A stretch of 42,390 bases of DNA, from positions 1 to 42,390 of the forward strand of contig CAAGIR010000207.1 in the NCBI GenBank assembly GCA_900769975.1. Direction: 5' to 3'. The notes beneath the pieces were generated by a model. That model did no database searches, had not been told where the DNA came from, and saw only the letters and a program-made list of their open reading frames with translations. Of the stretch, positions 7,902 to 16,090 are shown piece by piece. How positions within the stretch are numbered: the stretch's first letter is position 1; the number at the start of each line of letters is the position of its first letter. This DNA is from Spirochaetia bacterium (lineage in GTDB: Bacteria > Spirochaetota > Spirochaetia > Treponematales > Treponemataceae). A program made the translations under genes and the position numbers.

Positions 7902-8960
7902 TTATTTTTCATCCCATAAGATGATTTGTGGAGGAACTGTATCTTTCATACCCAAATCAATATCTACACCAACAGAAACTGCATTTACATTTTCATACAT
8001 ATTTTTATATGCAGCAGAAATCCTCATTTCACTTTCGCTCCAGTCTCTGCTTGCCAGATATTCATTATTTTTTACGTCGAATGAGAATTTGAAGAATAAT
8101 CCGACAGATGGAATAAAGTTTTTGTGATTGCGAACAGATTCAACTATATTAATTTTTTCTCCTATTGATAAGGTGAGCATTTGTTTTAGTGTACATTGAA
8201 GATTCAAATCGATAATACAGTTTTGAAATGATGGAATAGTAAAATCCAGGGCTGTTCCGATGTCAAGAATGTCATTTTTAAACATAGAACCTGCAACACC
8301 AATTTTTAATGTTGCAATAGAAGGGAATGCTGTAGCACTATGTTCATTATCAAGACCAAAAGGTTCGCAAGTTTCGTAATTTTTTCCTAAATTTAAAAGC
8401 GATGCACCAAATCTGAAATCTTTTATAAATCCTAAATTTCCATAATTATAAACAAAACCACAGTTAAAATCTAAAGCCCAGTCTGTGCCGTACTTCCAGG
8501 CAACACCACCGCTCACGCTGATGCCGACGTTTAATTTGTCTGTAATTTCTTTTGAAAGGCCTGCCTTTGCATTTATGGAATTGCCCAGATACATATCTGA
8601 ATTAAATGGAATAAAAGTTCCGTTTACATATCCGCTGAAAACATAAAGTTTATTTGGAATTAAAATAGCAGTCTGAAAAGATGATCCGACGCTGCTTTCA
8701 TTTGAATCATTTGGATCAAAAAGCATTGTAAAGCCAGCATTAAGATTAACTCTCTGTTTTCCAGCCGTCAATGCAGGATTAACTACAATTGATTCTGCTG
8801 CTGATGTATTTGAATTACTTCCTGCCGTAAATAAATTTCCAGAAAGACCAGCAGGACTTGAAATAAGACAATAATCTTCTGCTCCTACAGGCGGATTATA
8901 TGCAAAAAGACCTGCAATAAAGGTGACTGAAACAGCCAATAGACATAAGTATTTTTTCAT
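7902..8960 (-). CDS. Outer-membrane beta-barrel protein, UPF0164/FadL-like
   Basis: This 352-residue protein has a clear signal peptide (MKKYLCLLAVSVTFIAGLFA). A FadL-like N-terminal region rich in small polar residues and containing VVNPALTAGKQRVNL follows. The rest alternates hydrophobic and polar residues, with many aromatic-ending beta strands (for example NLGFIKDFRFGASLLNLGK). This matches the treponemal UPF0164 paralogues (T. pallidum TP0548/TP0856 group), modelled as FadL-type transporters of long-chain fatty acids; the match is from memory. The start is supported by CGAGG 5 nt upstream. It heads a two-gene operon with the OmpA/Ig protein. The same gene order suggests a shared envelope role, which is inference. 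Confidence 0.65.
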   Translation of the reverse strand: MKKYLCLLAVSVTFIAGLFAYNPPVGAEDYCLISSPAGLSGNLFTAGSNSNTSAAESIVVNPALTAGKQRVNLNAGFTMLFDPNDSNESSVGSSFQTAILIPNKLYVFSGYVNGTFIPFNSDMYLGNSINAKAGLSKEITDKLNVGISVSGGVAWKYGTDWALDFNCGFVYNYGNLGFIKDFRFGASLLNLGKNYETCEPFGLDNEHSATAFPSIATLKIGVAGSMFKNDILDIGTALDFTIPSFQNCIIDLNLQCTLKQMLTLSIGEKINIVESVRNHKNFIPSVGLFFKFSFDVKNNEYLASRDWSESEMRISAAYKNMYENVNAVSVGVDIDLGMKDTVPPQIILWDEK

Positions 8961-9130
8961 AATTACCTCGTATAGAAAAAATAGTTTTTAATTTTATTTT
9001 TCGTTTATAGTAATTATAGTATATAAAAGCATTTTATGCTATAAAAAATACAAAAAAGTCTGAAACATACAAAACACAGTTCAATGCCACCCACCACATA
9101 TAATGGGAGCGTCACAGAGAGTTACTTTAC

Positions 9131-9159
9131 TTGAATTTTTATTTTTTTTCACATATAGT
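9131..9159 (+). promoter_or_regulatory. Sigma70-type promoter, leaderless start at 9169
   Basis: TTGAAT, a 17-bp spacer and TATAGT. The -10 box ends 9 nt before ATG 9169 and no Shine-Dalgarno is visible, so the transcript should begin at or within a few nt of the start codon. Confidence 0.7.
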
Positions 9160-9168
9160 AACATTGTT

Positions 9169-10728
9169 ATGGAAGCAAATAAAAATAGTCAGAATAAAAA
9201 AGAAGCACCAAAAGAAAGTTTTTTTCAATCATTTTTTTCTTCACTTTTTGGAAATTCTAATCCAGAAGCCGATAAAAAAAGAAAACTTCGCAATATTGCA
9301 AAAGCCATTTCCAAGTCTAAATATAAAAGTTTTTACAAACCTTCTTCTGTGGAAATGCAGGCTCCTTTCGGAAAATTTATTTATGATATTTACAAAACGG
9401 TTGCTCCAGCTCAGATAATGTTTAAAAATCTTCCAAATCCTTCTATTTTTACTCGCCATATTATAAATTATATTTTGTCTGACAATCAGCGAAAGATAGA
9501 AGAACAGCTTGATGAACAGAAGATTCTTGAAGTTTCCAGAAAACTTCCTATGAAAGAATTAAAAAAACAAGTGGAACTTAAACTTCAGGAATTTATTAAT
9601 GAATTTAATGATGAAAAAGCTTTGTGTGCAGAAAATTTGAGTAAGTCTTTTACATTATTTAAGGCTTTTTGTACTTTTGATTATTATCTGATTATAAGGA
9701 AATTTGATTCTTCTTACAGGGAATTTAACTTTAACACTACTCCGCATCTTGAAAAAATTAATGCTGAATATGTTTTAAATGATTTGAAGGATTTTATGGA
9801 AATTGCTTATGCCATGACAGATAATTCTATTGACTGGCAGACTCTTTTTGCAATGATTAAATCTTCTCAGCAAAAAGAAGTAATTTCTTATAATAGCTGG
9901 AAAAAAATTCTGGAAAAAATCAAAAGCATTCAGGCTTCACGTTCGCTTGATTTAATTGTGCAGCATATAGGACAGGAAACAGGATATTCTACAAAGCCAA
10001 TTTCTGATTTCCGTTCTGTTCTGGAACCGTACATCGAAAATTTTGAAAATGAAACAAAAGCTCTTTTACAGAAAATCGAAAGTGAACAGAAAGAAAACAA
10101 GGCTTCGAACCTTTCTGTGCAGATTTTTGGTGCGTCGGATACTCAAAACTTAAAATATTATATTCCGAGTTTTAATGCCATTCTGGAAAAGAAAAATCTG
10201 GAAGTTATAGTTTATGCTGAACCTCTTAACTATTTAAAAACTTTCCTGCTTGAATACCTGAAAAAAGATATTCGTGAATATTATGAAATTGTCGTTATTC
10301 GTGGTCAATGGGATTCCAGACTTTCTGCTCCTATGTCAAATGCGTATCAGGAACTTTTAAAAACTTCTGAAATGATTACTGCTTTTGATGAAAATTTTAG
10401 TGAAGAAGGTTCTATGGGTATGAAAATAAAAACTTTGCTTCCAAAAACAGCTCACGATGCTAGTGCTGAAAGCATTATTAATCGTGTGGTTTCTGATGCA
10501 AATGACGAAGCAAGAGGATATATAATAACTTCGACACAAAATCTTGTTGTAATTGCAAAAACGATAAAACAGTTGCTGGAAGATTTTTCAAAAGAAAAAC
10601 ACCTTATTGTTCAGAACTGGAAGGAACTGGAAAAATTCTTTGAAGTGCCGTTTAAAGATTTTAGCGTAAATATTTATAAAAAGATTTATCTGTTTGTGCA
10701 ATTAATGCAGAATTATATTGTTGAATAG
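9169..10728 (+). CDS. Conserved spirochaete-type protein of unknown function
   Basis: This cytosolic protein of 519 residues has no signal peptide or membrane segment. An open frame extends to 9103, but ATG 9169 is chosen because a promoter (9131-9159) lies inside the upstream extension and the extra 22 residues look non-native. After a basic Lys-rich N-terminus the sequence is mostly helical, with charged heptad-like stretches (for example residues 115-165). A central segment near 320-400 holds NLSVQIFGASD and EYYEIVVIRGQWDSRL. It resembles the spirochaete family listed as DUF5312; I am not certain of that name. No catalytic motif is recognisable. The gene stands alone: the preceding gene is divergent, and the following metI is convergent. 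Confidence 0.6.
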   Translation: MEANKNSQNKKEAPKESFFQSFFSSLFGNSNPEADKKRKLRNIAKAISKSKYKSFYKPSSVEMQAPFGKFIYDIYKTVAPAQIMFKNLPNPSIFTRHIINYILSDNQRKIEEQLDEQKILEVSRKLPMKELKKQVELKLQEFINEFNDEKALCAENLSKSFTLFKAFCTFDYYLIIRKFDSSYREFNFNTTPHLEKINAEYVLNDLKDFMEIAYAMTDNSIDWQTLFAMIKSSQQKEVISYNSWKKILEKIKSIQASRSLDLIVQHIGQETGYSTKPISDFRSVLEPYIENFENETKALLQKIESEQKENKASNLSVQIFGASDTQNLKYYIPSFNAILEKKNLEVIVYAEPLNYLKTFLLEYLKKDIREYYEIVVIRGQWDSRLSAPMSNAYQELLKTSEMITAFDENFSEEGSMGMKIKTLLPKTAHDASAESIINRVVSDANDEARGYIITSTQNLVVIAKTIKQLLEDFSKEKHLIVQNWKELEKFFEVPFKDFSVNIYKKIYLFVQLMQNYIVE

Positions 10729-10900
10729 GTAGGCTTTTGCGATGCTCGCCAGATGGGTGGCTTTTGTGCATGGTTTGAGGTGAATCGGCGTGCCGAGGCT
10801 TGAACAGGCGGGGCGCAAGCCCCGAGTCCGAAGGACCGAGCCGAAGAGGCGAGCTGTGAAAGGCGACTGGGTATGCAAATGTTCGCTAAAAATAAAAAAT
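10729..10900. other. GC-rich intergenic hairpin cluster
   Basis: This gap between convergent genes is much richer in G and C than its surroundings and codes for nothing recognisable. It contains small perfect hairpins: CGGGGC-GCAA-GCCCCG with a GNRA tetraloop at 10809-10824, and GTCC-GAA-GGAC at 10826-10836. A GCC/GGC pair follows. No U-run follows the stems, so it is not an ordinary intrinsic terminator. It may be a repeated extragenic element. Confidence 0.5.
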
Positions 10901-11569
10901 CTATCGTTTTGCCTGCATTTTATTGCTTAAATGTGTTCCTAAAACTTGGATAACTTCTACAAGAATTAAAATGATGGCAACTGAACCAAGCATATATTCT
11001 ACACGATAACGCTGATATCCGTAACGAATTGCAACATCGCCAAGTCCGCCACCACCAACTGTACCTGCCATTGCTGAATAGCCGATTAAATTGATTATGG
11101 TTAATGTGACGCCGTTTACGATTGAAGGCATGGCTTCTGGAATGAGAACTTTAAATATTATCTGTCTGTTTGTGGAACCCATTGCCTTTGCGGCTTGAAT
11201 TACTCCCGGGTCTACTTCTTTCAAGCTTGATTCTATTACTCGTGCTACAAAAGGTGCTGCGGCGATTGTTAATGGTACTATGGACGCTTTTGTTCCTATG
11301 GCTGTGCGCACAACTAAGCGGGTAAAAGGGAAAAGTAATATTACAAGAATTACAAACGGTATTGCCCTGAGAATGTTTATTATAATAGAAAGAACTTGAT
11401 TAACTGCTTTTTGCGGTTTTAGTCCGTTTGCCGGATCGCTTGTGCATAAATATACGCCCAGCGGAAATCCTATGAGAAGGCTGAACAATGTTGAAAACAA
11501 AACCATTACTATTGTCTGCCATGTTGCTGTACCTATTACGCTTAAATATTTTATTATTGTTGGATTCAT
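10901..11569 (-). CDS. metI: Methionine ABC transporter permease MetI
   Basis: This 222-residue inner-membrane permease belongs to the MetI family and forms the channel of the MetNIQ methionine importer. Five hydrophobic segments are visible, with the coupling-helix EAA signature around residues 128-155 (SSLKEVDPGVIQAAKAMGS, then IFKVLIPEAMPSIVNG). Length matches the family (about 217-230). Its ATG overlaps the metN stop by one base (TAATG), indicating translational coupling. The substrate-binding lipoprotein MetQ, usually in the same operon, is not in this window. Confidence 0.9.
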   Translation of the reverse strand: MNPTIIKYLSVIGTATWQTIVMVLFSTLFSLLIGFPLGVYLCTSDPANGLKPQKAVNQVLSIIINILRAIPFVILVILLFPFTRLVVRTAIGTKASIVPLTIAAAPFVARVIESSLKEVDPGVIQAAKAMGSTNRQIIFKVLIPEAMPSIVNGVTLTIINLIGYSAMAGTVGGGGLGDVAIRYGYQRYRVEYMLGSVAIILILVEVIQVLGTHLSNKMQAKR

Positions 11570-12696
11570 TATTCACCTGCCTTCTTAACGATTATATTTT
11601 TGTCCTTTAGGTATTCCAGTGCTTTTGCCACTTCTGTTCCACTAAAGTCTACAAGCATTTTACCTATTATTCCTTCGGTAAGTTTTTGTACGCCTGCTGC
11701 CCTTATGTTGAATTCTACGTCAAATTTCTTTGCAAGTGTGCTTAAAACTGGTTCGCCCTGCTGGTCTGAAGGAAAACTCAATTCATATTCACCGCCTTCT
11801 TGTGACCAACGTACAATTTCTTCTGTTTGAGTTTGCGGTGTGGCTGGTTGTAGTGCTGCGGGTTGTGGTGTGTCTGGCACTGTAGTTTCTGTCGCTGGCT
11901 GTGGTGTGGTTTGTGTTGCTGGTGCGGGTTGTGGTGCTTTTTCTGCCACTGAGCCTATATGTGAAATAAAATCTTTTGTTACAGGGCTTTTTGGATTCAT
12001 AAAAATATCGCAGACATTTCCTGTTTCTACTACTTTTCCGTCGCTTATTACTGCCACCTGGCTGCAGGCATCCCGCACTACTTCCATTTGATGGGTTATC
12101 ATAACGACTGTCAGGTTCATTTGTGTCTGGATTTTTCTGATTAGATTAAGGATTGATGATGTTGTCTGCGGGTCTAAGGCAGAAGTTGCTTCGTCACAAA
12201 AAAGGATATCTGGATTATTTGCCAATGCACGTGCAATTGCAATGCGCTGTTTTTGTCCGCCGGAGAGTGTACTGATTCTGGCATTTTTTCTGTCTGAAAG
12301 TTCAACTATTTGTAAAAGTTCATCTACTCGTTTTTCAATCTTTTCTTTTGGCACTCCGCAAATTTCCATTGGATATGCAATGTTTTCGCCTGCCGAACGT
12401 GAACTAAAGAGATTGAAGTTCTGGAAAATCATTCCTATGCGGCGGCGCTTTAAAACAAGTTCTTTTTCTTCAAGATTATCAACACGCTTTCCGTCATAAT
12501 ACACTTCGCCTGAATCGGGATGTTCCATCATGCTCACAAGGCGTACAAGTGAAGATTTTCCTGCACCACTTTTTCCGATAATTCCAAATATTGTATTTGA
12601 AGGAATTGTCAGGGAAACACCGTTTACTGCCGTAACTTTTGAAAGTCCGTCTACTGATGTATAAGTTTTTACTAGATTATTTAACTGAATTTGCAT
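11569..12696 (-). CDS. metN: Methionine ABC transporter ATP-binding protein MetN, with long linker
   Basis: This 375-residue ATPase energises methionine uptake with MetI. Walker A is GKSGAGKS (41-48). The ABC signature LSGGQKQRIAIARAL is near 144-158, Walker B is ILFCDEATSALDP, and the switch histidine is in VMITHQ. The C-terminal 80 or so residues match the NIL domain that binds methionine for trans-inhibition. Between ATPase and NIL lies an unusual Pro/Thr/Gln/Ala-rich linker of about 45 residues (about 250-295: PQPAPATQTTPQPATE and similar). It is encoded by G/T-rich repetitive DNA and is not usual in MetN. A TATAAT lies 6 nt before the ATG with no Shine-Dalgarno, suggesting a leaderless message. 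I see no SAM riboswitch upstream. Confidence 0.92.
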   Translation of the reverse strand: MQIQLNNLVKTYTSVDGLSKVTAVNGVSLTIPSNTIFGIIGKSGAGKSSLVRLVSMMEHPDSGEVYYDGKRVDNLEEKELVLKRRRIGMIFQNFNLFSSRSAGENIAYPMEICGVPKEKIEKRVDELLQIVELSDRKNARISTLSGGQKQRIAIARALANNPDILFCDEATSALDPQTTSSILNLIRKIQTQMNLTVVMITHQMEVVRDACSQVAVISDGKVVETGNVCDIFMNPKSPVTKDFISHIGSVAEKAPQPAPATQTTPQPATETTVPDTPQPAALQPATPQTQTEEIVRWSQEGGEYELSFPSDQQGEPVLSTLAKKFDVEFNIRAAGVQKLTEGIIGKMLVDFSGTEVAKALEYLKDKNIIVKKAGE

Positions 12697-12702
12697 GACG
12701 TC

Positions 12703-12731
12703 ATTATATCAAATACTAAAAAAAAAATGAA
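12703..12731 (-). promoter_or_regulatory. Promoter of metNI, leaderless
   Basis: The minus strand has TATAAT (12703-12708) ending 6 nt before the metN ATG. A weak -35 (TTCATT, 12726-12731) lies 17 bp further upstream across a T-tract. No Shine-Dalgarno is seen. Confidence 0.6.
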
Positions 12732-12789
12732 TATCTGCGATTATATTATATTTTTTTTATAATCATACATTTTCGGCTTTTTTTGTATT

Positions 12790-12813
12790 ATTGTAATATT
12801 TATTGTAATATTT
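12790..12813. repeat. Tandem 12-bp direct repeat upstream of xylanase promoter
   Basis: Two perfect adjacent copies of ATTGTAATATTT (12790-12801 and 12802-12813) end 16 bp before the xylanase -35 box. Position and spacing suit an activator binding in tandem. The unit resembles the ATTGTAGTAA repeats before the integrase, with the same 12-bp period. Confidence 0.55.
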
Positions 12814-12829
12814 AAGGCATTTTCCCCAT

Positions 12830-12858
12830 TTGAAAATATCAAAAAACCATTGTACAAT
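12830..12858 (+). promoter_or_regulatory. Sigma70-type promoter of xylanase, leaderless
   Basis: TTGAAA, a 17-bp spacer and TACAAT. The -10 box ends 8 nt before ATG 12867, so the mRNA probably starts at the start codon. Confidence 0.75.
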
Positions 12859-12866
12859 TAATCATT

Positions 12867-14435
12867 ATGAAGTACTTTAAAAATCACTTTTTTTCTTTTT
12901 TCGTTTTTATTATTTTTGGCTTTTCGGTTTGTACAGCATCTTTAACTTTTTCAAGCTGTTCCACCATCAGTAATCAAACTGAAAAGAATAATCAATCTGG
13001 CAGTTCTTCTGGCAGCAGTTCATCAAACAGTTCTTCTGAAAGTAATTCATCTTCGGATAATCAGAATACCGATAAAAATGATTCTTCGGACAGTTCTTCT
13101 GGCAGCAATTCTTCTGAAGACTATTCTTATAAAACCGATAACACTTCTAACTGGCGTTCACTTTCGGTTCCTGCCTTGAAAAGTCTGACAAAAGATTATT
13201 TTGATTCTTTTGGAATTGCCTGTGAATATGGTAATTTTGGTGATAACTGGGGAACACCTGTTGAACTTTATTATGAAGAAGTACAAAAAGGACTTGCAAA
13301 ACATGCACAATCAATCACTATGGGAAACGAATTGAAACCTCAGTTTATGTTATGCTGGTGGTCTTCTGGTTCAACTGGTAATTCGCTTAAAACTGAAAAA
13401 TTTACCGCATCTAACGGCAAAACAATTGATGTTCCACAAGCTATAGATGGTTTAGACAGACTTTCAAAAATCCTCACAATCTGTAAAAAGTATAATCTCA
13501 AAATGCGAGGTCATGTTTTAACGTGGCATTCACAAACACCTGATGACTTTTTTGCAGAAAATTATTGTGCTTCATATAACGGAAATGTTTTATCAAATCC
13601 TGTTTCTAAAGAAGTAATGACTGCACGCCATGAATGGTATATAAAAACTATTTTAGAGTATGTTGCAGACTGGGAAAGCAAAAATGGTTATGCTGGTTCT
13701 GGAACTGGAGAACACATTATCTGGGCATGGGATGTTGTAAACGAAGCCTGTGCAGATGATGCAGGTACAACTTATTCAGGTACTAGTCAAAACTGGCTTA
13801 GAGGTTCTACAACAGATACAAAAGATAAAACACCTGAAAAAGGCGGTTCCAGATGGTATCAAATTTACGGCGACGATGAGTTTATCGTAAATGCATTTAG
13901 ATTTGCAAACGCATACGCACCAGCTGATGTTCCACTTTGTTACAATGATTATAACGAATATATGGATTTCTCTGGTTCTCATGGGTCATGGAAAACAAGC
14001 GCAATTTTACATTTATTAGATAATGTAAAAAATGGAGAAGCAAAAATAATTAACGGTGTTTCTGTAAAACCTAGAATAGATGTTATGGGAATGCAGTCGC
14101 ATTTGGGAATTGAATGGCCTGGTATAAATGGTTATGAAGCTGCCCTAAAACGTTACTTGAACGCTGGTTATGATGTTCATGTGACGGAACTGGATTTTCC
14201 TGCAAAGACAGAAACTGAAGCAAAAACTGCATATTCAGATTTTTTCACAATGATAAAAAATTACGGAAAGAAATCATCTTTATCTAACAAAGTTACAAAT
14301 GTAACAATCTGGGGAATAAACAACGAAAATTCCTGGATATATAAGAATGATGTAAAATATCCTCTTTTATTTACCAAAGAAAATAATGAATATTTAATAA
14401 CACCTTCTTTCACAGCCGTTGAAGAAGCTCTTTAA
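12867..14435 (+). CDS. GH10 endo-1,4-beta-xylanase, lipoprotein
   Basis: This 522-residue secreted enzyme cleaves internal beta-1,4-xylosidic bonds of xylan. A hydrophobic signal peptide ends in a relaxed spirochaetal lipobox (LTFSSC), so C31 should be lipidated. A Ser/Asn/Asp-rich linker covers about 35-95. The GH10 barrel from about 100 to the end shows the substrate-binding motifs KMRGHVLTWHSQTP, WDVVNEA with acid/base E293, NDYNEY, MQSH, and VTELDFP with nucleophile E441. The terminal NVTIWGINNENSW is typical of the final strand. Relative to compact GH10 enzymes there is a short insert (about 305-330) after the acid/base residue. It has its own promoter and 12-bp repeats upstream. Surface-anchored xylan degradation fits a gut or rumen spirochaete. 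Confidence 0.93.
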   Translation: MKYFKNHFFSFFVFIIFGFSVCTASLTFSSCSTISNQTEKNNQSGSSSGSSSSNSSSESNSSSDNQNTDKNDSSDSSSGSNSSEDYSYKTDNTSNWRSLSVPALKSLTKDYFDSFGIACEYGNFGDNWGTPVELYYEEVQKGLAKHAQSITMGNELKPQFMLCWWSSGSTGNSLKTEKFTASNGKTIDVPQAIDGLDRLSKILTICKKYNLKMRGHVLTWHSQTPDDFFAENYCASYNGNVLSNPVSKEVMTARHEWYIKTILEYVADWESKNGYAGSGTGEHIIWAWDVVNEACADDAGTTYSGTSQNWLRGSTTDTKDKTPEKGGSRWYQIYGDDEFIVNAFRFANAYAPADVPLCYNDYNEYMDFSGSHGSWKTSAILHLLDNVKNGEAKIINGVSVKPRIDVMGMQSHLGIEWPGINGYEAALKRYLNAGYDVHVTELDFPAKTETEAKTAYSDFFTMIKNYGKKSSLSNKVTNVTIWGINNENSWIYKNDVKYPLLFTKENNEYLITPSFTAVEEAL

Positions 14436-14441
14436 AAATAA

Positions 14442-14540
14442 GCGGGCTGTCTAAAAAGTTTGAATCTCCTGCTATAAGTGGTGGGAGACGCTGATGCGCC
14501 AACCACTCATGCAAATGACATTAATTTTTAGACAGCCCGC
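14442..14540. mobile_element. Short inverted-repeat element (MITE-like) between xylanase and gdhA
   Basis: A perfect 16-bp inverted repeat, GCGGGCTGTCTAAAAA (14442-14457) and its complement (14525-14540), bounds 67 bp of non-coding DNA. The internal part has a smaller AGTGGT/ACCACT pair. The A/T runs lie on the loop side of the stem, the reverse of an intrinsic terminator. GGGCTGTCT followed by A-rich sequence resembles the termini of several IS families. No convincing target duplication is seen, so it may be a non-autonomous IS relic or an odd bidirectional terminator. Confidence 0.5.
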
Positions 14541-14565
14541 ATGCTTTGCTAAATAAGCAATCTTA

Positions 14566-15924
14566 TTATACCAAGCCCTGTGCAATCATTGCATCAGCAA
14601 CTTTTACAAATCCTGCAATATTTGCTCCTGCCTGATAATTTACATAATCACCGTCAACAAGACCAAATCTCTTTGCTGTATTCAAACAGTTAGCATGGAT
14701 GTTGCACATAATTCCGTCCAATTTAGCATCAACTTCTTCTGCAGACCAAGAAAGTCTTTCTGAGTTCTGAGACATTTCAAGACCAGATGTAGCAACACCA
14801 CCAGCATTTGAAGCTTTTCCTGGAGCGTACATGATTTTTGCAGCCTGGAATTTTGCAACTGCTTCATTTGAAGAAGGCATATTAGCACCTTCTGCAACAA
14901 GTTTACATCCATTTGCCAAAAGTTTATCTGCATCTTCAGCAAGAAGTTCATTCTGTGTTGCACAAGGGAATGCACAATCACATTTAATTTCCCAAACTTT
15001 TCCGCCTTCAACATATTTTGCAGAAGGGAATTGTTTTGCATATTCAGAAATACGACCACGTTTTACGCACTTAAGTTCTTTAACCCAGTCGAGTTTTTCC
15101 TGTGTAATGCCGTCTGCATCATAAATATATCCGTTTGAGTCAGAAAGTGTAACAACTTTTGCACCAAGCTGAATAAGTTTTTCTACAGCATACTGAGCAA
15201 CGTTTCCAGAACCAGAAACTACACAAGTTTTTCCTTTAAAATCTTGACCTTTAACTTTGAGCATTTCACGAGCAAAGTAAATAAGTCCATAACCTGTAGC
15301 TTCTGTACGAATCAAAGAACCACCGAAAGTAAGTCCTTTTCCTGTCAAAACTCCAGTATATTCATCACGAATTCTCTTATATTGTCCAAAGAGATAACCA
15401 ATTTCACGACCACCAACGTTTTTATCACCAGCAGGAACGTCAACATCGGCACCAATGTGTCGATACAATTCTGTCATAAATGACTGGCAGAAACGCATAA
15501 CTTCTTTATCAGATTTTCCATGTGGATCAAAGTCAGAACCACCTTTACCACCACCCATTGGAAGTGTTGTCAAAGAGTTTTTAAGAACCTGTTCAAATCC
15601 TAAAAACTTCAAAACAGAAAGGTTTACTTCTTTAGAAAAACGGAGTCCTCCTTTATAAGGACCGATAGCACTATTAAACTGAACACGGAAACCACGATTT
15701 ACATGGTAATTTCCTGCATCATCCATCCAAGGAACTCGGAACATAATTACACGTTCTGGTTCTACCATTCTTTCAAGAATAGCATTTGGTTCAAGCTGAG
15801 GCATTTGGTCTACAGCTGGTTCAAGAGTTGTAAGAACTTCTTCTACAGCCTGCAAAAATTCAGGTTCATTAGCGTTCTTTGTTTTTACTTCTTCCCATAC
15901 ACGGTTTACGTAAGCATTTTTCAT
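14566..15924 (-). CDS. gdhA: NADP-type glutamate dehydrogenase
   Basis: This 452-residue enzyme of the hexameric GDH family interconverts 2-oxoglutarate plus ammonia and glutamate, most likely assimilating ammonium. Substrate-domain motifs are YKGGLRFSKEVN, LPMGGGKGGSDFDP with the catalytic lysine, and VPAGDKNVGGREIGYLFG. The Rossmann motif is VVSGSGNVAQYAVEKL, followed by SDSNGYIYD, which suits the NADP-preferring class. Length is exactly that of bacterial GdhA, so the gene is intact. A Shine-Dalgarno GAGGAG precedes the ATG by about 11 nt. It is divergent from addB and convergent with the xylanase gene. Its own promoter is not obvious to me. Confidence 0.96.
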   Translation of the reverse strand: MKNAYVNRVWEEVKTKNANEPEFLQAVEEVLTTLEPAVDQMPQLEPNAILERMVEPERVIMFRVPWMDDAGNYHVNRGFRVQFNSAIGPYKGGLRFSKEVNLSVLKFLGFEQVLKNSLTTLPMGGGKGGSDFDPHGKSDKEVMRFCQSFMTELYRHIGADVDVPAGDKNVGGREIGYLFGQYKRIRDEYTGVLTGKGLTFGGSLIRTEATGYGLIYFAREMLKVKGQDFKGKTCVVSGSGNVAQYAVEKLIQLGAKVVTLSDSNGYIYDADGITQEKLDWVKELKCVKRGRISEYAKQFPSAKYVEGGKVWEIKCDCAFPCATQNELLAEDADKLLANGCKLVAEGANMPSSNEAVAKFQAAKIMYAPGKASNAGGVATSGLEMSQNSERLSWSAEEVDAKLDGIMCNIHANCLNTAKRFGLVDGDYVNYQAGANIAGFVKVADAMIAQGLV

Positions 15925-16055
15925 TTGTTTTTGACTCCTCGGAAAAACATATAATAAATGAATATTTATGCAATCCCGAAGTATAAATATACCACATCCT
16001 TGTTTCTGTGAAAAGTATTTTTTAGAAATTTTCCAAAAAAACTTATTTATTCTTC

Positions 16056-16084
16056 TTTACTTCTAAATAAATGAATCATATAAT
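16056..16084 (+). promoter_or_regulatory. Sigma70-type promoter of addBA, leaderless
   Basis: TTTACT, a 17-bp spacer and a perfect TATAAT. The -10 box is followed by six As and ATG 16091, with no Shine-Dalgarno, so transcription should start essentially at the ATG. Confidence 0.8.
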
Positions 16085-16090
16085 AAAAAA

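Noticed and set aside
9103..9168. Upstream start for the 9169 protein
   Set aside because: The extra 22 codons overlap the -35 and -10 boxes that fit a leaderless start at 9169.
12697..12866. SAM riboswitch or T-box for metNI
   Set aside because: The predicted transcript starts at the metN ATG, leaving no leader for a riboswitch.
14442..14540. Standard bidirectional terminator between xylanase and gdhA
   Set aside because: The A/T runs sit on the loop side of the stem and the loop is 67 nt, unlike intrinsic terminators; kept as an inverted-repeat element.
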